Shown in pieces: positions 51,911-64,000 of a stretch of 64,000 bases of DNA (positions are counted from its first letter, which is position 1; each line of letters starts with the position of its first letter). The DNA is from Acanthornis magna (Eukaryota; Chordata; Aves; Passeriformes; Acanthizidae), in assembly GCA_036785705.1 (NCBI GenBank), contig JAWUZG010000005.1, positions 3,703,501-3,767,500 of the forward strand. Reading direction: 5' to 3'. The notes beneath the pieces were generated by a model. It worked only from the letters and a program-made list of their open reading frames with translations. It made no database searches and had not been told where the DNA came from. The position numbers were made by a program, and so were the translations under genes.

Positions 51911-54900
51911 CAGTCTCCCTTTAATCATTCTCTGTTACACTCTCATGCTTATATATTCAGCATTCCTTTCCTTTCCCTTGTTGGAAACATTTGCCAAACT
52001 GTTTCATTGCGGGGTCCCTTTTCAGAGGACTTGAATTGTCTCTCCATCTTCACCTTCCCGTCTTACTTCCAAATCACATCCCTGGATAGGGATTCTAAGT
52101 CCTTTCTGAATCGTCCATGGGCAGGGAACCCTCAGGATAGCTGTGAGGATGTCACAGGTAGAGGAAGAGGTCTCTGGACTCCACGTTGGTGTAAATCTCA
52201 GAAGGGGCACTAGTGTTGCACCACCAGTGTTTTTGTGGCATAAATGGGGGAATTTTGATTGTAGGGGAGATTTAATTAGATTTAATGGTAATTAAATTCA
52301 TTTTTTTTTTCATATTAACATGTTCACAAATATTATTGCATCTTGTTAGATTTCATTCTTCTATCCTTACTGAACAATATTCAGTGGTAGTTTCAGATTA
52401 CAATAAGTTCATTATGAAGATAAGGTGGAATTAGTGTAGGAAGCTCAGCTGGTTGAAGGGGTCTGTGCTTTAATTACTGCAGAGGGTGTGCATATTAATT
52501 ACAACACAAGTGATATTTACTGTACCTCAGGAACATATGACAGGGTAAAGATACTGACAGCACCAGCTAATAAACTCAGTATGATAATGAGGAGAAAAGA
52601 CCATAAAAATAGAAGGAAATAAAATTATTCATAAAGTATATTGATCCCAAAGTAAAGACATTAAGCTCTGATGAAGGGCAACAAAAGGGAAGCTCCTCAC
52701 TTTATCAAACAAATAACCAAAGTAGAGAAATGTTAGCAGAGAGACAGATTGTCATTATCCTGGTCATGTGACCACACTCTAGAGAGTACATGTGAGCAGT
52801 AAAATATAAGATTTTTCTTTTAATAAATCAGCAGAAAGCCAAGCCTTTACCTGCAGGATAGCAGGTCGCAGTGGTTTTGATGAGCTGGCGGGCTGGCCAT
52901 GTGGCAAGGTAATGTTTGAAGAGGAGTGAAGGGAACAGACCGTTCCTTGGCTGAGGAGCCATCAGCAGCTCCACAAAGAAATAACATGGCTAATTGGTTT
53001 GGGCTGCGCTAATTGCTGCTGCGTTTCTGCGGGTTTGTTCTAATCCTAATGTTCAAGCAATTGTGTTAAATCATTTTGGAGCCACCTTACAGGAAGCCTC
53101 CCTTCCAACAGGCATTTAAGGAGATACCGAACATGAACTGCAGTGGAAGGATCTGTTGCAAATCTCCCAGCTGTGGGGCCAGTCCCACTTCCCTTAGGAT
53201 GGAGTCCAGCTTCCCTGGCTGGACCTGATAGAGCTCTGTATTCCCCTGCTGGCATTCATACCTCGTTTATTACTCGGCCACAGCTCATGGAGAAATGCTC
53301 AGGGGTGACCTGTTGGGATGACGAACCGTCAGGGGAGAGAGGATAGACCCAGCCTGTTGGTTCTTAGCTTCCTTGCTAATAGTTGCACACCTCCCTGGGA
53401 CTTGTGCCAGGACAATCCTGTTCATCTGTCTCCTCTTCAGAACAAGCTAAGGCTGTGCAAGTGAGTTGGGGAAAAAAAATAGTAATGTAAATAATTTCTT
53501 CCAGATGTAAATAATACCTTCCTTGATGTTTCAAACCAAAATGGAAAGGAAGAACCTCATCTTTTACATGTAGCTACTGCACATGCTGATAACTCTGAAG
53601 TAATTTTGTTAACATCCACTGGTTATTTCAAAGGATTTTGCCTAAATAAAATCAGCAGGAGCAGTTCAGTCCTTAGTGCCTGGCAGTCTAGGCGAGTGTC
53701 TGAATAAGACAGGAACCACAGAGTGCAAGGAAGTTTTAGTACATATAGTTCTTTTCACTATAGACATTGTGCTCCAGAATGTGTTTTCCTGTAAGGAATT
53801 GTTGCAGGTTGGGTGACAGGAGGTGAAGCTGGCAAGCAAAGCCATCTCTGCTATAGCCATTCATCTCTAAATACCTGCGTTCAAATCCCATTTACCGAGA
53901 GCCACACACGGCCACGGCTTTGTGTCATCACAGCCTTGGCAGGCGTGTGTTACCCATCACAAAGCTCTTCAGCTTGGGCACATGTGTCAGTCTCAGCACA
54001 ATAAAGACACCTCGGTTGAAAGAGCCACTCCTGGTCAGGATCTCTGTACTCCACTGAAGCCTGAAGTGGGTACCCATTTCATTCAAATGATCCTTTCACT
54101 TTTTGGAGCACTGCTTGGGTTTTTCTTTCTTCTTTCCATCCTACAATTAAGAATCAACATTTCTTCCTCTTCATTCTTGAAAGGTCAAGGAAATAATGTC
54201 ATACCATTTTCAGTACATTGGTTAGCATTAAATTCAAGAGAACAAATGAAAAAATTCTATTGTCACCAATATTACCATAGGGCCCCTATGTTGAATGTTT
54301 CTTTCTGTCTTCTGTGGAAGTTTAGTTTACTGACCAGTGTGAAAGATCCTAAATTTTCCACTCTGTTTGTTGTTTGTTCTATATAAATTTAGCTTTCTTT
54401 GTGGTTGTCCCCCTGACTGGTGCACTGTAAAGACATAAATTACAACTTTTTTTATAACTTTTTTTTTTAAAAGTCAGGTACTGATTTTACGCATTAAGCA
54501 AACTAAACTGCACTTTAAATATCTAAGGCACTTGAATCTATAAAACAGATTGAAAGTACTGCAAGAGCAGTTGGTATCTTGATATTTCAGGTGCTTTTAT
54601 CTAGAGCCAGGAAGCTCAAGAATATGCAAACCAGAAAAAATTGTAACAAAAGTATACAACCACTTCCAAAGCTTCAAAAAGGTGTGGATTGTATCTGATA
54701 AAGCTTTGTATGGTTTGGGCTTTATTCTATTGAAGTGAATTTGCCTATCCCTGGTTGTAATTCAGTGAGTAAAAGACTAATGGCTTTCCAGTGGCTTTTG
54801 GGAAATGTGTTGGTGTTCTTGGTTCCATGCCCAATTTTGGTAGCAGTGAAACCCCTGCTGCTCTGGGCACTTGTGCTCCTGTGTTTGACAGAAGGATTGA

Positions 54901-56119
54901 GGTTTCCTTTACTCTCTCACCCTTAGAGATGGTCCTTCCAGGATTAGGACTGAAGCAGATTTGAGGACATTGGGGAAGCATATGTTCTTTCTGTGCATGC
55001 TTCACATATCCTTAAATTTCACAGTTTCTGGGCTCTGATTCAGTGTCTTTCAGTGATGCATTTATCAACAGATTTTTAAAAGAGGAAAAAAATATAGAAA
55101 AGTTAACCTCTATCCTAGTTCATTGTGCAGTTGCTACTTGTGAGGAACAACAAGGAATAAAAAGCAAGACAGTGATGTCTTGATGTTTTTGATGAGCTGA
55201 ACATGCAGAATTGCTGATCTAAATGCCGATACTTAAGGACTGATTTGAAAAATTTCATTAAAAATAGAATTTTAAACCTCTCCTTTTGTATCCCAGTGTA
55301 AATTTATTGTGTTTGTTGGAGACAGTGTTCACATAGCCCTTTTGAGTGGTTAAGCCTATGAAGTCGTGCCCACATTAAGTAAAGGCACTTACAGTGCAAA
55401 CACTTAAGTGTTTCCCTAAATCACAGTCTTAACTAGGAGAGATTTTTAGGTAAACTCGTGTGTTCTATGGACTTAAAGCTGAGCACTGGGCTGGCCCGTG
55501 TTCGTGTGTCAGGGCTGGGAACAAGCTCAGTTTTGGCCACGTGGAACATAACAGTATTTCCAGGATCAGAAGGAGTTTGGATTTGTGCACCAGCCAGTGG
55601 GACTGGGAGGTTTACTTTAAAGGGCTTGCAGAGTGGAGCAGGAAAGGGTGTTAGTGGATTCAGGGTATTTAGTCTTTCAAGGTTTTTTACAAGGTGCTGT
55701 GTGAAGACCTCATAAGGAATCTGAATCGTGTCAGGGTAGATCCTGCTCCGAGTTTAACACCTGTTGAAAAGGAGGAAACCAAGCACAAGAATAAACTGTC
55801 CTAAACCAGCCTTCTTTGCATCCTTTGCCTTTCTCTCCTTCCATATGAGATCCCGCTACTTAACTTTCTGTGGGAGCTGACGTGATGCTAAATAATTTTG
55901 GCTAATCAGTGTTCCACAATAATTCGAGGAATTCCAAAGCTAACCCGACTGTGTACTTGGCAAATATAATGAAATGGCCCACACTGAAATTCAGCTTTTC
56001 GGGTGTGCTTTTCCATTTTAAGTCAGTGTTCACATAAGATTCAATGAAGTCAGCTCAATTAAGAGGCTCTTTAGGATGGAGCTGGTTGTTATGCCAAAAG
56101 AAATAGAACACAATGTGAG
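51911..56119. other. Non-coding region between two ancient LINE fragments
   Basis: No recognisable gene. It includes a regulatory-looking block at 52390-52560 and an old repeat trace at 55325-55425. The frame of 154 codons at 53922-54386 on the plus strand has no domain I know. Confidence 0.5.
55325..55425. repeat. Probable remnant of an old amniote interspersed repeat
   Basis: The parts 'ttgagtggttaagcctatga', 'agtcgtgcccacattaag' and 'gcaaacacttaagtgtttcc' resemble a dispersed sequence with the pattern 'aagcac.tgcttaagtgctttgctg' common in reptile and bird DNA. Assigned from memory. Confidence 0.4.
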
Positions 56120-56640
56120 GGTGGTCGAAGAGGATAAATCACAAAGAAGAAAATATTTTAATGCCATATGTGTATAAATCAATGGCATGTCCTTATCTTG
56201 AATTCATGTTCACTTTTGGTCACCTTATCTCAAAGGCATAACGGAAATAGAAATGGTCCAGAGAAGGGCAAAGAAAATGAGTAGCACCTTCTGAAAGCCT
56301 TTCATATAAAGCTACATTAAAAAGGGCAGGATTATTATTTAGTTTGGAAAGAAGAAGAGCAGGAGGAAATGTGGCAGAGGCATATAAAATAAAATAATGA
56401 AGGGCATAGATCAGGCCAGTCGGCTGCTTCTCATTACGTTTGTCTGTAACAAAAGGAAAAGAGGGAACTCAAAATAGAACAACAACAGGCCAAAGAGTGA
56501 TTCATTAGTGAGTGACAAAGTACAGCACACGGTGCATGCCTTTAACTTGTGGAACTCAGAGCTGCAGGATGAAATAAAACCCAAATTATTTACATTAGGA
56601 AAGCCCAACACATATTTACCTTTAATACTCTGATTGTAGC
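56120..56640 (+). mobile_element. Ancient CR1/L3-type LINE fragment, forward orientation
   Basis: In order the stretch shows 'aatcaatggcatgtccttat', 'cttttggtcaccttatctca', 'ggtccagagaagggcaaaga', 'aggaaatgtggcagaggcat ataaaat' and 'cttgtggaactcagagctgc'. This is the layout of the end of the reverse-transcriptase region and the following section of old amniote CR1-type LINEs. The expected protein motifs there (WSP, LEKVQR-like, WN.LP-like) are only echoed because frames are broken by indels and stops. About 500 bases remain, on the strand opposite to the 51.6-kb fragment. Confidence 0.75.
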
Positions 56641-59173
56641 TCATAGTCCTTGAACCAGGATTTAAATAAGAGCTTACTGTTGCTCTTCATGCACATAAGG
56701 GATTTCATGAACCAGCTCGAGTGGTGGGATACCTTTTTCCCTGAGGTTCTGCGTTGCTCAGTTTAGGTACAGAATGGGGCAGGAGAGGCAAGCTTTCCTT
56801 GCTTCAGTCAGTATCAGTTGCTATCAGAGACAGGATCTGTAAGTACAAGAATTATTCAGTGAAAATTCTGAAGTTATTGCTCAGGGGCAATTTATCAGCT
56901 ATGATTTTTCTGTGCAAAGAAGCTCCGCTTCTCTTTGGGGTCTGAGTGCTACTTCCAGTTTGTGCATTTTGCTTTCTGTCTTTGATCTTGCCAGAGTTTG
57001 GTAACTCGGTTGGGATAGTTACTGCTTCTAGCATTTGCCTTCCTTAGCTGCCTTCGGTCTCCTGGTGATTGCAGAGTAAGGATCAATGTCCTACACGTTC
57101 TTCTAACAGCCTGGTCATTATAAGGCAAGCATGATCATTAAATGATCCTCACTTTATTCATGCACTTTATTAAGAATCTTTTCCTGTGTGTCTGGCAAAT
57201 GCGCTTGAGGTAAGTTAGGAAGAATTATGCTGAATAAATAAAAATATTACAGGTAAGTAGCTAAAACATTAGTTAAGATATCCAGGGCACTCTGGGAAAT
57301 AGACACACTCTGTCGCACTTAAATATCATGTTTGGTCATTTGGGTTCCTGTTCTCCACTTACTTTTCCTTTGCAAATAATGCAAAAATTTACCAGGCTGC
57401 CTTGCTGCAAAGAGAGACTTTTAGTTAGACTCAGTGCTTGCTTTTCTGTTTAATTCCCTCTTAGATGAATTAACATAATAGAATATTGTGAACATACTGA
57501 GAATCTTTCTTAGCCTCTTCTTTGGTTAGTCAACAGTTACTTGTAAGCTTTCTGGCTTTTTTTTTTTTTTGGGGAAAAGGCAGGATGTTTTTGTTGTTAG
57601 TAATATATCTCTGATTTGTGGAATACAATTGCCTTTAAAGATATTTGAGTACACAGACTTAGCTTCTGCTGAAATGGAATGTAAGCACTTTCCTCCTAAG
57701 TGAATTTAGAGCTGAAGAGGATCGAGCAAAGTATGGAAAAAATCCTCACCAATATTTCCCATAAGAAAATAGAACTACAGCTGAAATATGCCGTGACCTT
57801 GTCATGTTTGCTTTACCTGAACAATGAGAGGTCAAATCACATTAACACAGATCCTCACAAATACAGAACTTTATGCTTGTATTTCTGAATATTCACAGTG
57901 AAGGAAATTCTTCCTCATGCTGAGGGGTACAGCATTCAGGCATCACCCGTCACCCCTGCTGGCCCTACCCTAGATTATACAGCAGGTTTGTGCTGTATGT
58001 ATTTCACCCTACATGACCTACACAACCCACCCCAAAGTGAAATTTCTCCTTTTCCTGAAAGCTGTCTTCTTCCTGCCCGTGGCTTGCCGGGGATGCTGCA
58101 TTGTTCGCAGTGCTGGTGTTTGGCTCTTGTCTAGACCAATGTTCGCTCATCACAATACCCCTGTCAACACCGTGCTCTGGATGTGTGAGCTGCACTGCAT
58201 TACTGTTGTCAAATGGCTCTGCTGTCATGTAGTGTTTAAATGTAAAAGATATAGGTGACGATGGGAAGCTGCAGATTTGTGCTGAAAATCTGGATTTTAA
58301 GTTGTCTGCAGCACACAAGTTGAAAAGCCGAGACAGTTTTACAATAAATGTAAGCAGTTTAAGCAAGCTTGTAGCTATCAAGATGTGGATGTGTGTTTTC
58401 CCCTCTGAAATGTGCTGCCTTTCAAGAACACAAGTGTGGCATTTAGGTGACACCACACTGCTCATCCGTGTGCCCTTTCCAGGGATGACTCTGCTTCTGT
58501 CTCCTCCTGTCTGCACACACTGCAGCTCGGAGGGTCTGCTGTGACCCTGCCACAGGCTACAAGACCAGGGAGCTGCACAGGAGTTGAAGCTGTGAGTGAC
58601 GGAGGAAAAGATGACAATGAATAAAATGCAGTGCACTCTTTCACTTCCATCCATTTAATTTCAGATCTGTTTGGGCTTTTTTTCTTATGTGCCAGAAACA
58701 CTTCGTTTTTGATGATTTTCCCCTGGTCTTACTTGCTTACCTGTTTCTATTTTCTTTTCTGTTTTGGTCCAATATTCATAGATGTTCCTGGTCTTCCCCC
58801 TGACTGCATTGTGGATGAACTTTATAAAATCCAGTGTTTGAGAATCATTCTGAGTTTCTGACATAATCAGAAACGACAACAATAAAAAAGTCAGAAGTAA
58901 GAGAAAAACCTGCATTCCTTCCTCTTTCTCTGTTACACCTCAGAGGAAACTGGTGTCAGAAGACACTGATTTTTTTTTGTTAGCCTAAATTGGAGCATAG
59001 AGCCTGGCCACATTCAGAGAAGTAAATGTCTCTTGGTCCATGTAGTTTTTAGCAGATTTAACTGGAAATGCAGCTTGATTAAAAACCAGATAAAGTTCCT
59101 TGTGTGGACACTGCTAGTGTGTGGGTCAATATAGTGAGTCCCTATATTCCTTCAGAAAATATTACCTTTCCTT

Positions 59174-59224
59174 AAAAAAGAAACACAAATAACAAAACAA
59201 AACCAAAACCCCCAAAACAAAAAA
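59174..59224. repeat. A/C-rich low-complexity tract
   Basis: Runs of a broken by single c or short ccc blocks (aaaacaaaaccaaaaccccc type). Simple low-complexity DNA. Confidence 0.75.
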
Positions 59225-59368
59225 GCATTGAACAACCCCCCCTGACACTGGTAATTAGTCATTACCTACTGTTGCTTGCAATTTGTTGGCAGATCAAGCT
59301 ACAATCTGTTGCACTATGACAGATCAATTTCTGCAATTCATTACAGAGCTGAGCCAAAACAAAATAAC

Positions 59369-59400
59369 TTTCTCTCTCCTCCCCCCCCTTCCCCTACCCT
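59369..59400. repeat. Polypyrimidine tract
   Basis: About 30 bases made almost only of C and T, including a run of eight or more C. It could form unusual DNA structures but is most likely simple repeat. Confidence 0.7.
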
Positions 59401-60465
59401 TAGTGCTGCAGCCTCTGGTTAGCTGAGATCCTTGGACTTTTTTTGGAAAGGAGCAGATGGGAGGCAAAAGAGGGATGGGAAAGGATGAGCCTTGCTCACT
59501 GCAGTGCCCTTAATGTGAGTACATGTGCGTGCTAATGTGAGATCAGTCCCCATCCCTGGAGCAAGCTCCTGTGCAGTCCTGAAGGAGCATTTCAGTCCCT
59601 GAAATCTGTACAAAATACATTAATACATTTTTGTTCCAACTCATCCTTACATTGTAACCATTTATCCTGCCAAAGATTTGCCGAAGTCAGGGATGGGACT
59701 GCTATTTTGTGGGAGTTGTCTTTCAGCTTTCCTTTTCTTAGGAGGATGGCAGGGGCCTGACAGTTGTTTTTCTCTTGGAAAACTGTACTCACCTTTGCAT
59801 TACCTCCAATAATCCTTAATTAAATAACACTAATGGTTATGACACCAAAACTAGGATAAAATTTATTTATTTCTGATTACATTTTGTAGCTTTTGTCACC
59901 TGCCTTGATAAGTCCACCTTCAGTGGAAAAGTAGCACAGTGACATTTTCGAAACATACAGTCCCTTGAGCCCGGAACCTAACCCAGACAAGAAAGCTCAG
60001 CTTGATTCCAACACTTGTTTGTCATGTGTACTCCTCTTTTTCAAGAGCTCGGCTGCAACAGCTGCTATATACAGAGAAAGGGGGGGAAAGGTTGCTATTA
60101 TACAGAGTTTAGTTGTACAAAAAGCAGATGTTTTACACGGATTTTATAAGCAGACACACTTGGCATTCCAAGGCATCTTGGGCTTCTTGCTTGTGCTACC
60201 TTCACTAATTTTGCATAGTGAGGAGCAGCCACCAGATTATTTGCTCTCCTTTTTCCTCAAATCCCTAAACCACTCAAACCTGTGTGATGCTTAGAGCCAT
60301 CAGATCCTGCTGGGCTCACTGAGCAGATATGGGACAGCTTCTTGCTGGAAGCCCTCAGCTTCCCAAAGAAGGGAGGAAAACCAGCCAACCTTCTCAGTGT
60401 TAGAAAATCACATCTTTTGTGGGGCCAGATTTGTGGCACTGCTCACACTTCAGCACCTGAATAGA

Positions 60466-60504
60466 GCTTCTGTGACAAGTGACAATAGTGCTTTTGTGAC
60501 AAGT
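60466..60504. repeat. Diverged direct duplication, 24-base period
   Basis: gcttctgtgacaagt at 60466 and gcttttgtgacaagt at 60490 differ at one base. Local tandem duplication. Confidence 0.75.
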
Positions 60505-63500
60505 TCAGGGAGCTAAGCATAACAACAAATTCCCTTGGGGTTATTGGCAGGCCTGGGGCCAGCTGGGAACTCAGGGAGGGTCACTGGAGCAATACCTGCC
60601 TGTTCACTGGGTGCTTCTTGCCTGTCTTGTCCCGCTCGTGACTCAAGTCCCCCGTGAAAATTTGCTTTCTCCAAGTATTTCAGTCTTTGAATACAGTAAC
60701 ACACAGGTAAGAGTGCTGAACCAGAACACACAGAGAGGAGTCTCCTCTCTCCACAGCTTGGAAAACCTGCTCATCTCCCTGAATTTTTTGCCTCAAACAT
60801 GCATTGACACACATTATTTTGCCCAGCAAGTTATTCATAAAACTTCAGGATCCTTAAAAGGCCACTTTTTTATTGCTAATATTTCTGCAGATCTTTTTGA
60901 GGGAAAAGATTTGAAGGTGGTACTTGTGGCAATGAACATCAAGATTCTGAGTGTAGTCTCTAACACAGACATTGAGATGATGACAGACTGTTTTTATGCA
61001 CCTTTAATCCCAGCTGAGACAGGGACTTTTTATTATATTTTAAAGAGTAATATAAGACATTATAGTTGTGCTCTTGCCCTTTAAGGAAGCTGTACTCACA
61101 AAGTGCCTATGCATATTGAAGACTTGTATGGATTTCAACATATTATTGTGTTTATCATCGTTTAACCGTGCTGTTCTAGTAACGAAGCTAAACTTCTGAA
61201 TTCCAAAACTGCACTGAAAATTCTGAAATCTGAAATGCAATCCATAGAAACTGTCTTGGATATGTGCAGAAATTCAGAGATACAGATGGGAACTGAGGCT
61301 TTATCAAATTATTTGGCTTTCATTAGAGCTGAATAAATAGTAACACATGAAACCTAATTCTATCCAATTTCTTTGTTCTGGTAAATTACTACCTACGTCT
61401 GTAGCTTTTCTAGTTCCTGTGTTCCTAGAGCAGCAAGTGCTTTTTCCCTTCGGAGCATTTTGTTTAAGGATTTAACCCCTCTATTCCCCGTTTTCCCTCC
61501 CCTCAACAATACATAGACATTTCAAAAGAAGTACATTTGGAAACAAGTATTTTTTTGAATCAGCCTGGAGTACAACTCCAGCACAAATTGTCTTTTTGGG
61601 GTTTCGATGCTTTTGGCACCCTTCACTTCCTGTGGCACGCTGGTAAAAGGAAGGTGTCTCTTCATTTGAACAGAGCAGTTGTAGCATGATGTAGCACGTT
61701 CCCTGCATTCCCATAACAGGCCAGACATTAATATTTGCACGCTGGCTGCTGATGTGCAGGTGAAGCCCAGGCCTTGCCTGCCAGTCCTGGGGGGACTCAG
61801 TTCCCTGCCCCGAAATGCTGGCGCTGCTCTGCAAAGAACAGCCCCGGACACAGACAAACAACTGCAGAAAATATCCCTAATGTTAAATACAGTATAAAGA
61901 ATCTGTTTTTCCCCCTCTTATTATTCCTATTGTTTTATTTCCAGCCCTCTTGCTAGTGGCTGCCTTTGTGGCACTTCAGCTGTGATTAGATGGGCGGGCA
62001 GGCAGCTTCCTCTAGAGCTGAAGCCAGCTGGGGGAAAAGACTGGCAAAGCCTCAACTCCTCGTCTACCCAGTGCCTCCACGGCAGAGTTTATTATCTCCA
62101 TAGCTCTGTGACATGCCCAGCCTGCGTGAGCCAGGGCTCAGAGCACAAGTCAATATTCAGGAGGCAGAGCTCCCTTATTACTGCTCTGGTGCTATCCTTA
62201 TTTTGATGTAGTCGTAACCTAAAAAACTGCCTAATAGCCAAGAGGCTGGGGGGAAGGGAGGAGGAGAGGCAGAGAGAGAGGGTCATCCACTTCTAATGCT
62301 GGAAACCCTGTGATAATCTGTTCCATGCATTCAAATGAAAATATGACTTCTTGGCAGAGAATAGCATTATAATGTAAAATCCCATATGCTGTTATACAGT
62401 ATGTTGCAATCTGTTTTACTGCTGCCTCTATTCTAACGAGTGAATACTGCCAATAAAGCAATTGAAGATAACACTAATTGCTTATTTCTGTGATCCATAA
62501 TTTTTATGGCTGCCTTATAGCTCTTTAGTCAAATAGATGTTTTTTGGCGTCTCAGATCTAGAACTCATGTACTGTAGCGATTGAGGCTGAAAATCTGCAT
62601 GCTGGCCTGAGAGGTTTTTCTAAGCTGATGAATAGCGTGTGTGTGAGAGGGAAATAACTGAAAAGTGTTAAAGAAAATAGAAGTCTTAAATCAGTCATAA
62701 CAGGTCATAACACTGGATTCCGTCAATATTTTTTAATATAAATTGGGCTATTTCTCTATGCCTCTTGCTTCTCTAGGATTGTCTTTACTGTGGAGTAATC
62801 AGACACTGTTTTTCAAAAATAAAACTCCCTTAAGCTTTTCAGAGCAGCAGTGGCTGCCTGCGTAGTGACAGACACCTTTGTGTATGAGGGTAGTCAAGTC
62901 CTAGTCTGGCAGCTTCAAATCTGGGTTGATCTGGTGAATGACGAGTTCTCTCACTTACAGGGCAAGTCCCACCATCTTCTAATTCCTCCTATGTCATTTG
63001 AGTCATCCCCCAAGGCTGCAAACCCAAGGTGCCATGCTAAAGGTAGTTCTGCAGGACAGTTGAGAGAAGGGGTTTGATTCGTAACCTGTTTGGGGCTCTT
63101 GTCTGGCCATTCCCAAACAATGCCGAGGTTGTACTGCAGCTTTTAAAGCAGCCCCCTGCAGATCAAGGGAAATGCTTTGCTAGATCCCAAAAATTCATGT
63201 CTCCCTGTAAATGGGGAGGTCAGAAACTTCTCCTGAATAGACGCTCGCCCTCCCGTGCAATGCTCTGATGTTTAAGGCACTTCTCTTATTTAAAGCAGAT
63301 ATACTTCAGCTGTCCAGTGTGAAAAAACAGGTGAATACAGCACCATTTGTTGGGTAGCGAACATCTCCTTGCTCATTTAGTGACCTGTGTCAGTGTGCTG
63401 TGTTGTGGGGATCACCAGCAGGGAGGGTGGGGGAGCTCCCATCGTGGCCGTAACCCTTTCCCACAATTTACCGCATTATAGGTTACTGCTTAGATGCTTA

Positions 63501-64000
63501 AAGAACACAGCCAGCCATGCTCCTAAGAGGCTGTTAGTGTTCACAGGGCTCAGCCTGGCAGCAGGGATAAACTCCAAGGCTGTTCACAACCCTGCGAAGG
63601 AAGGTGTCTGTGGTTTCTCTTCCATGTGCAAGGAAAGGTCACCAAAGTCTCTGGTCCCGGCAGGAAACTGGGCCAGGTACGGGCAGCTTTGTGCCCGGCT
63701 GGCTGTGAAGGGAGGTGGCAGCAGGGCACAGCAAGCAGGCTGAGGCAGCTGCAGCTCGGCAGTGCCTCCCCCTGCCCCGACCTGCCTTCCCGCAAGGCCT
63801 CCCGAGCAGCCCCTGGCATGGCCTGGCCCACCACACAGTCCCACAGGGACAGGGAAAGAGCCAGCCAGCAGCGGGTCCAGCAGGATTTACGGCTCTCAGG
63901 AGTGTCAGAGCATTGCCATGGGCTGGCTTCCCCTAAAATCTCTGGGTGTAGTTAATTCATTGCAGCCAGGAGGTCCAGCCGTGCTCCAGCCCTGCACCTC

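Larger units (their letters stand above)
56641..64000. other. Non-coding region to the right edge
   Basis: No recognisable gene. A T14G4 run lies at 57557-57574, an A/C-rich low-complexity tract at 59174-59224, a polypyrimidine tract at 59369-59400 and a 24-base-period duplication at 60466-60504. The block at 62290-62540 looks regulatory. The last 400 bases are clearly richer in G+C, and frames are open on both strands there. Without a splice or protein match I make no gene call. Confidence 0.5.

Noticed and set aside
60611..61084. 157-codon plus-strand frame
   Set aside because: No signal peptide, domain or repeat that I can support; likely chance.
1..64000. CRISPR array, operon, prophage, tRNA/rRNA gene or endogenous provirus
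   Set aside because: No regularly spaced repeats, no clover-leaf or rRNA signature, no dense coding and no paired long terminal repeats or retroviral protein motifs were seen.

Overview
The window looks like nuclear DNA from a bird. It is mostly non-coding, carries chicken-repeat-1 (CR1) LINE remnants of the avian type, and has one strong CpG island. One gene can be named: the start of VRK2, on the minus strand. Its first coding exon is at 6143-6278 and its promoter CpG island spans about 6350-6900. The rest of VRK2 would lie in the minus direction beyond base 1, so bases 1-6142 are probably intron. I found no further kinase exon there.

In human, VRK2 and FANCL are neighbours on 2p16.1, and the 5' side of VRK2 faces a long gene-poor interval towards CCDC85A. 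I am recalling this gene order, not reading it here. By that synteny, bases 6900-64000 would be the upstream gene desert. The sequence agrees: about 57 kb with no recognisable protein-coding exon on either strand and only short chance-like reading frames.

Region by region: (1) 1-6142, VRK2 intron. (2) 6143-6900, first coding exon, candidate short 5' intron and GC-rich promoter with a run of GC boxes. (3) 6900-15.8 kb, unique sequence with a candidate regulatory element near 10.2 kb. (4) 15.8-18 kb, two CR1 3'-end remnants in reverse orientation. (5) 18-38.8 kb, unique sequence with microsatellites, a 22-bp perfect palindrome and candidate conserved elements. (6) 38.8-48 kb, a third CR1 remnant and several traces of very old amniote repeats. 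(7) 48-57 kb, two ancient LINE fragments of the CR1/L3 kind, one on each strand. (8) 57-64 kb, unique sequence with a further regulatory-looking block near 62.4 kb and a GC-rich right end.

I found no operon, CRISPR array, tRNA, rRNA, prophage, intact transposon or retroviral provirus. No new biological system is convincing here. The best leads are candidate enhancers in the desert upstream of VRK2, a possible divergent transcript at its CpG island, the perfect palindrome at 21.9 kb, and two unusually long open frames (26.6-27.1 kb and 58.0-58.7 kb) that are probably chance.
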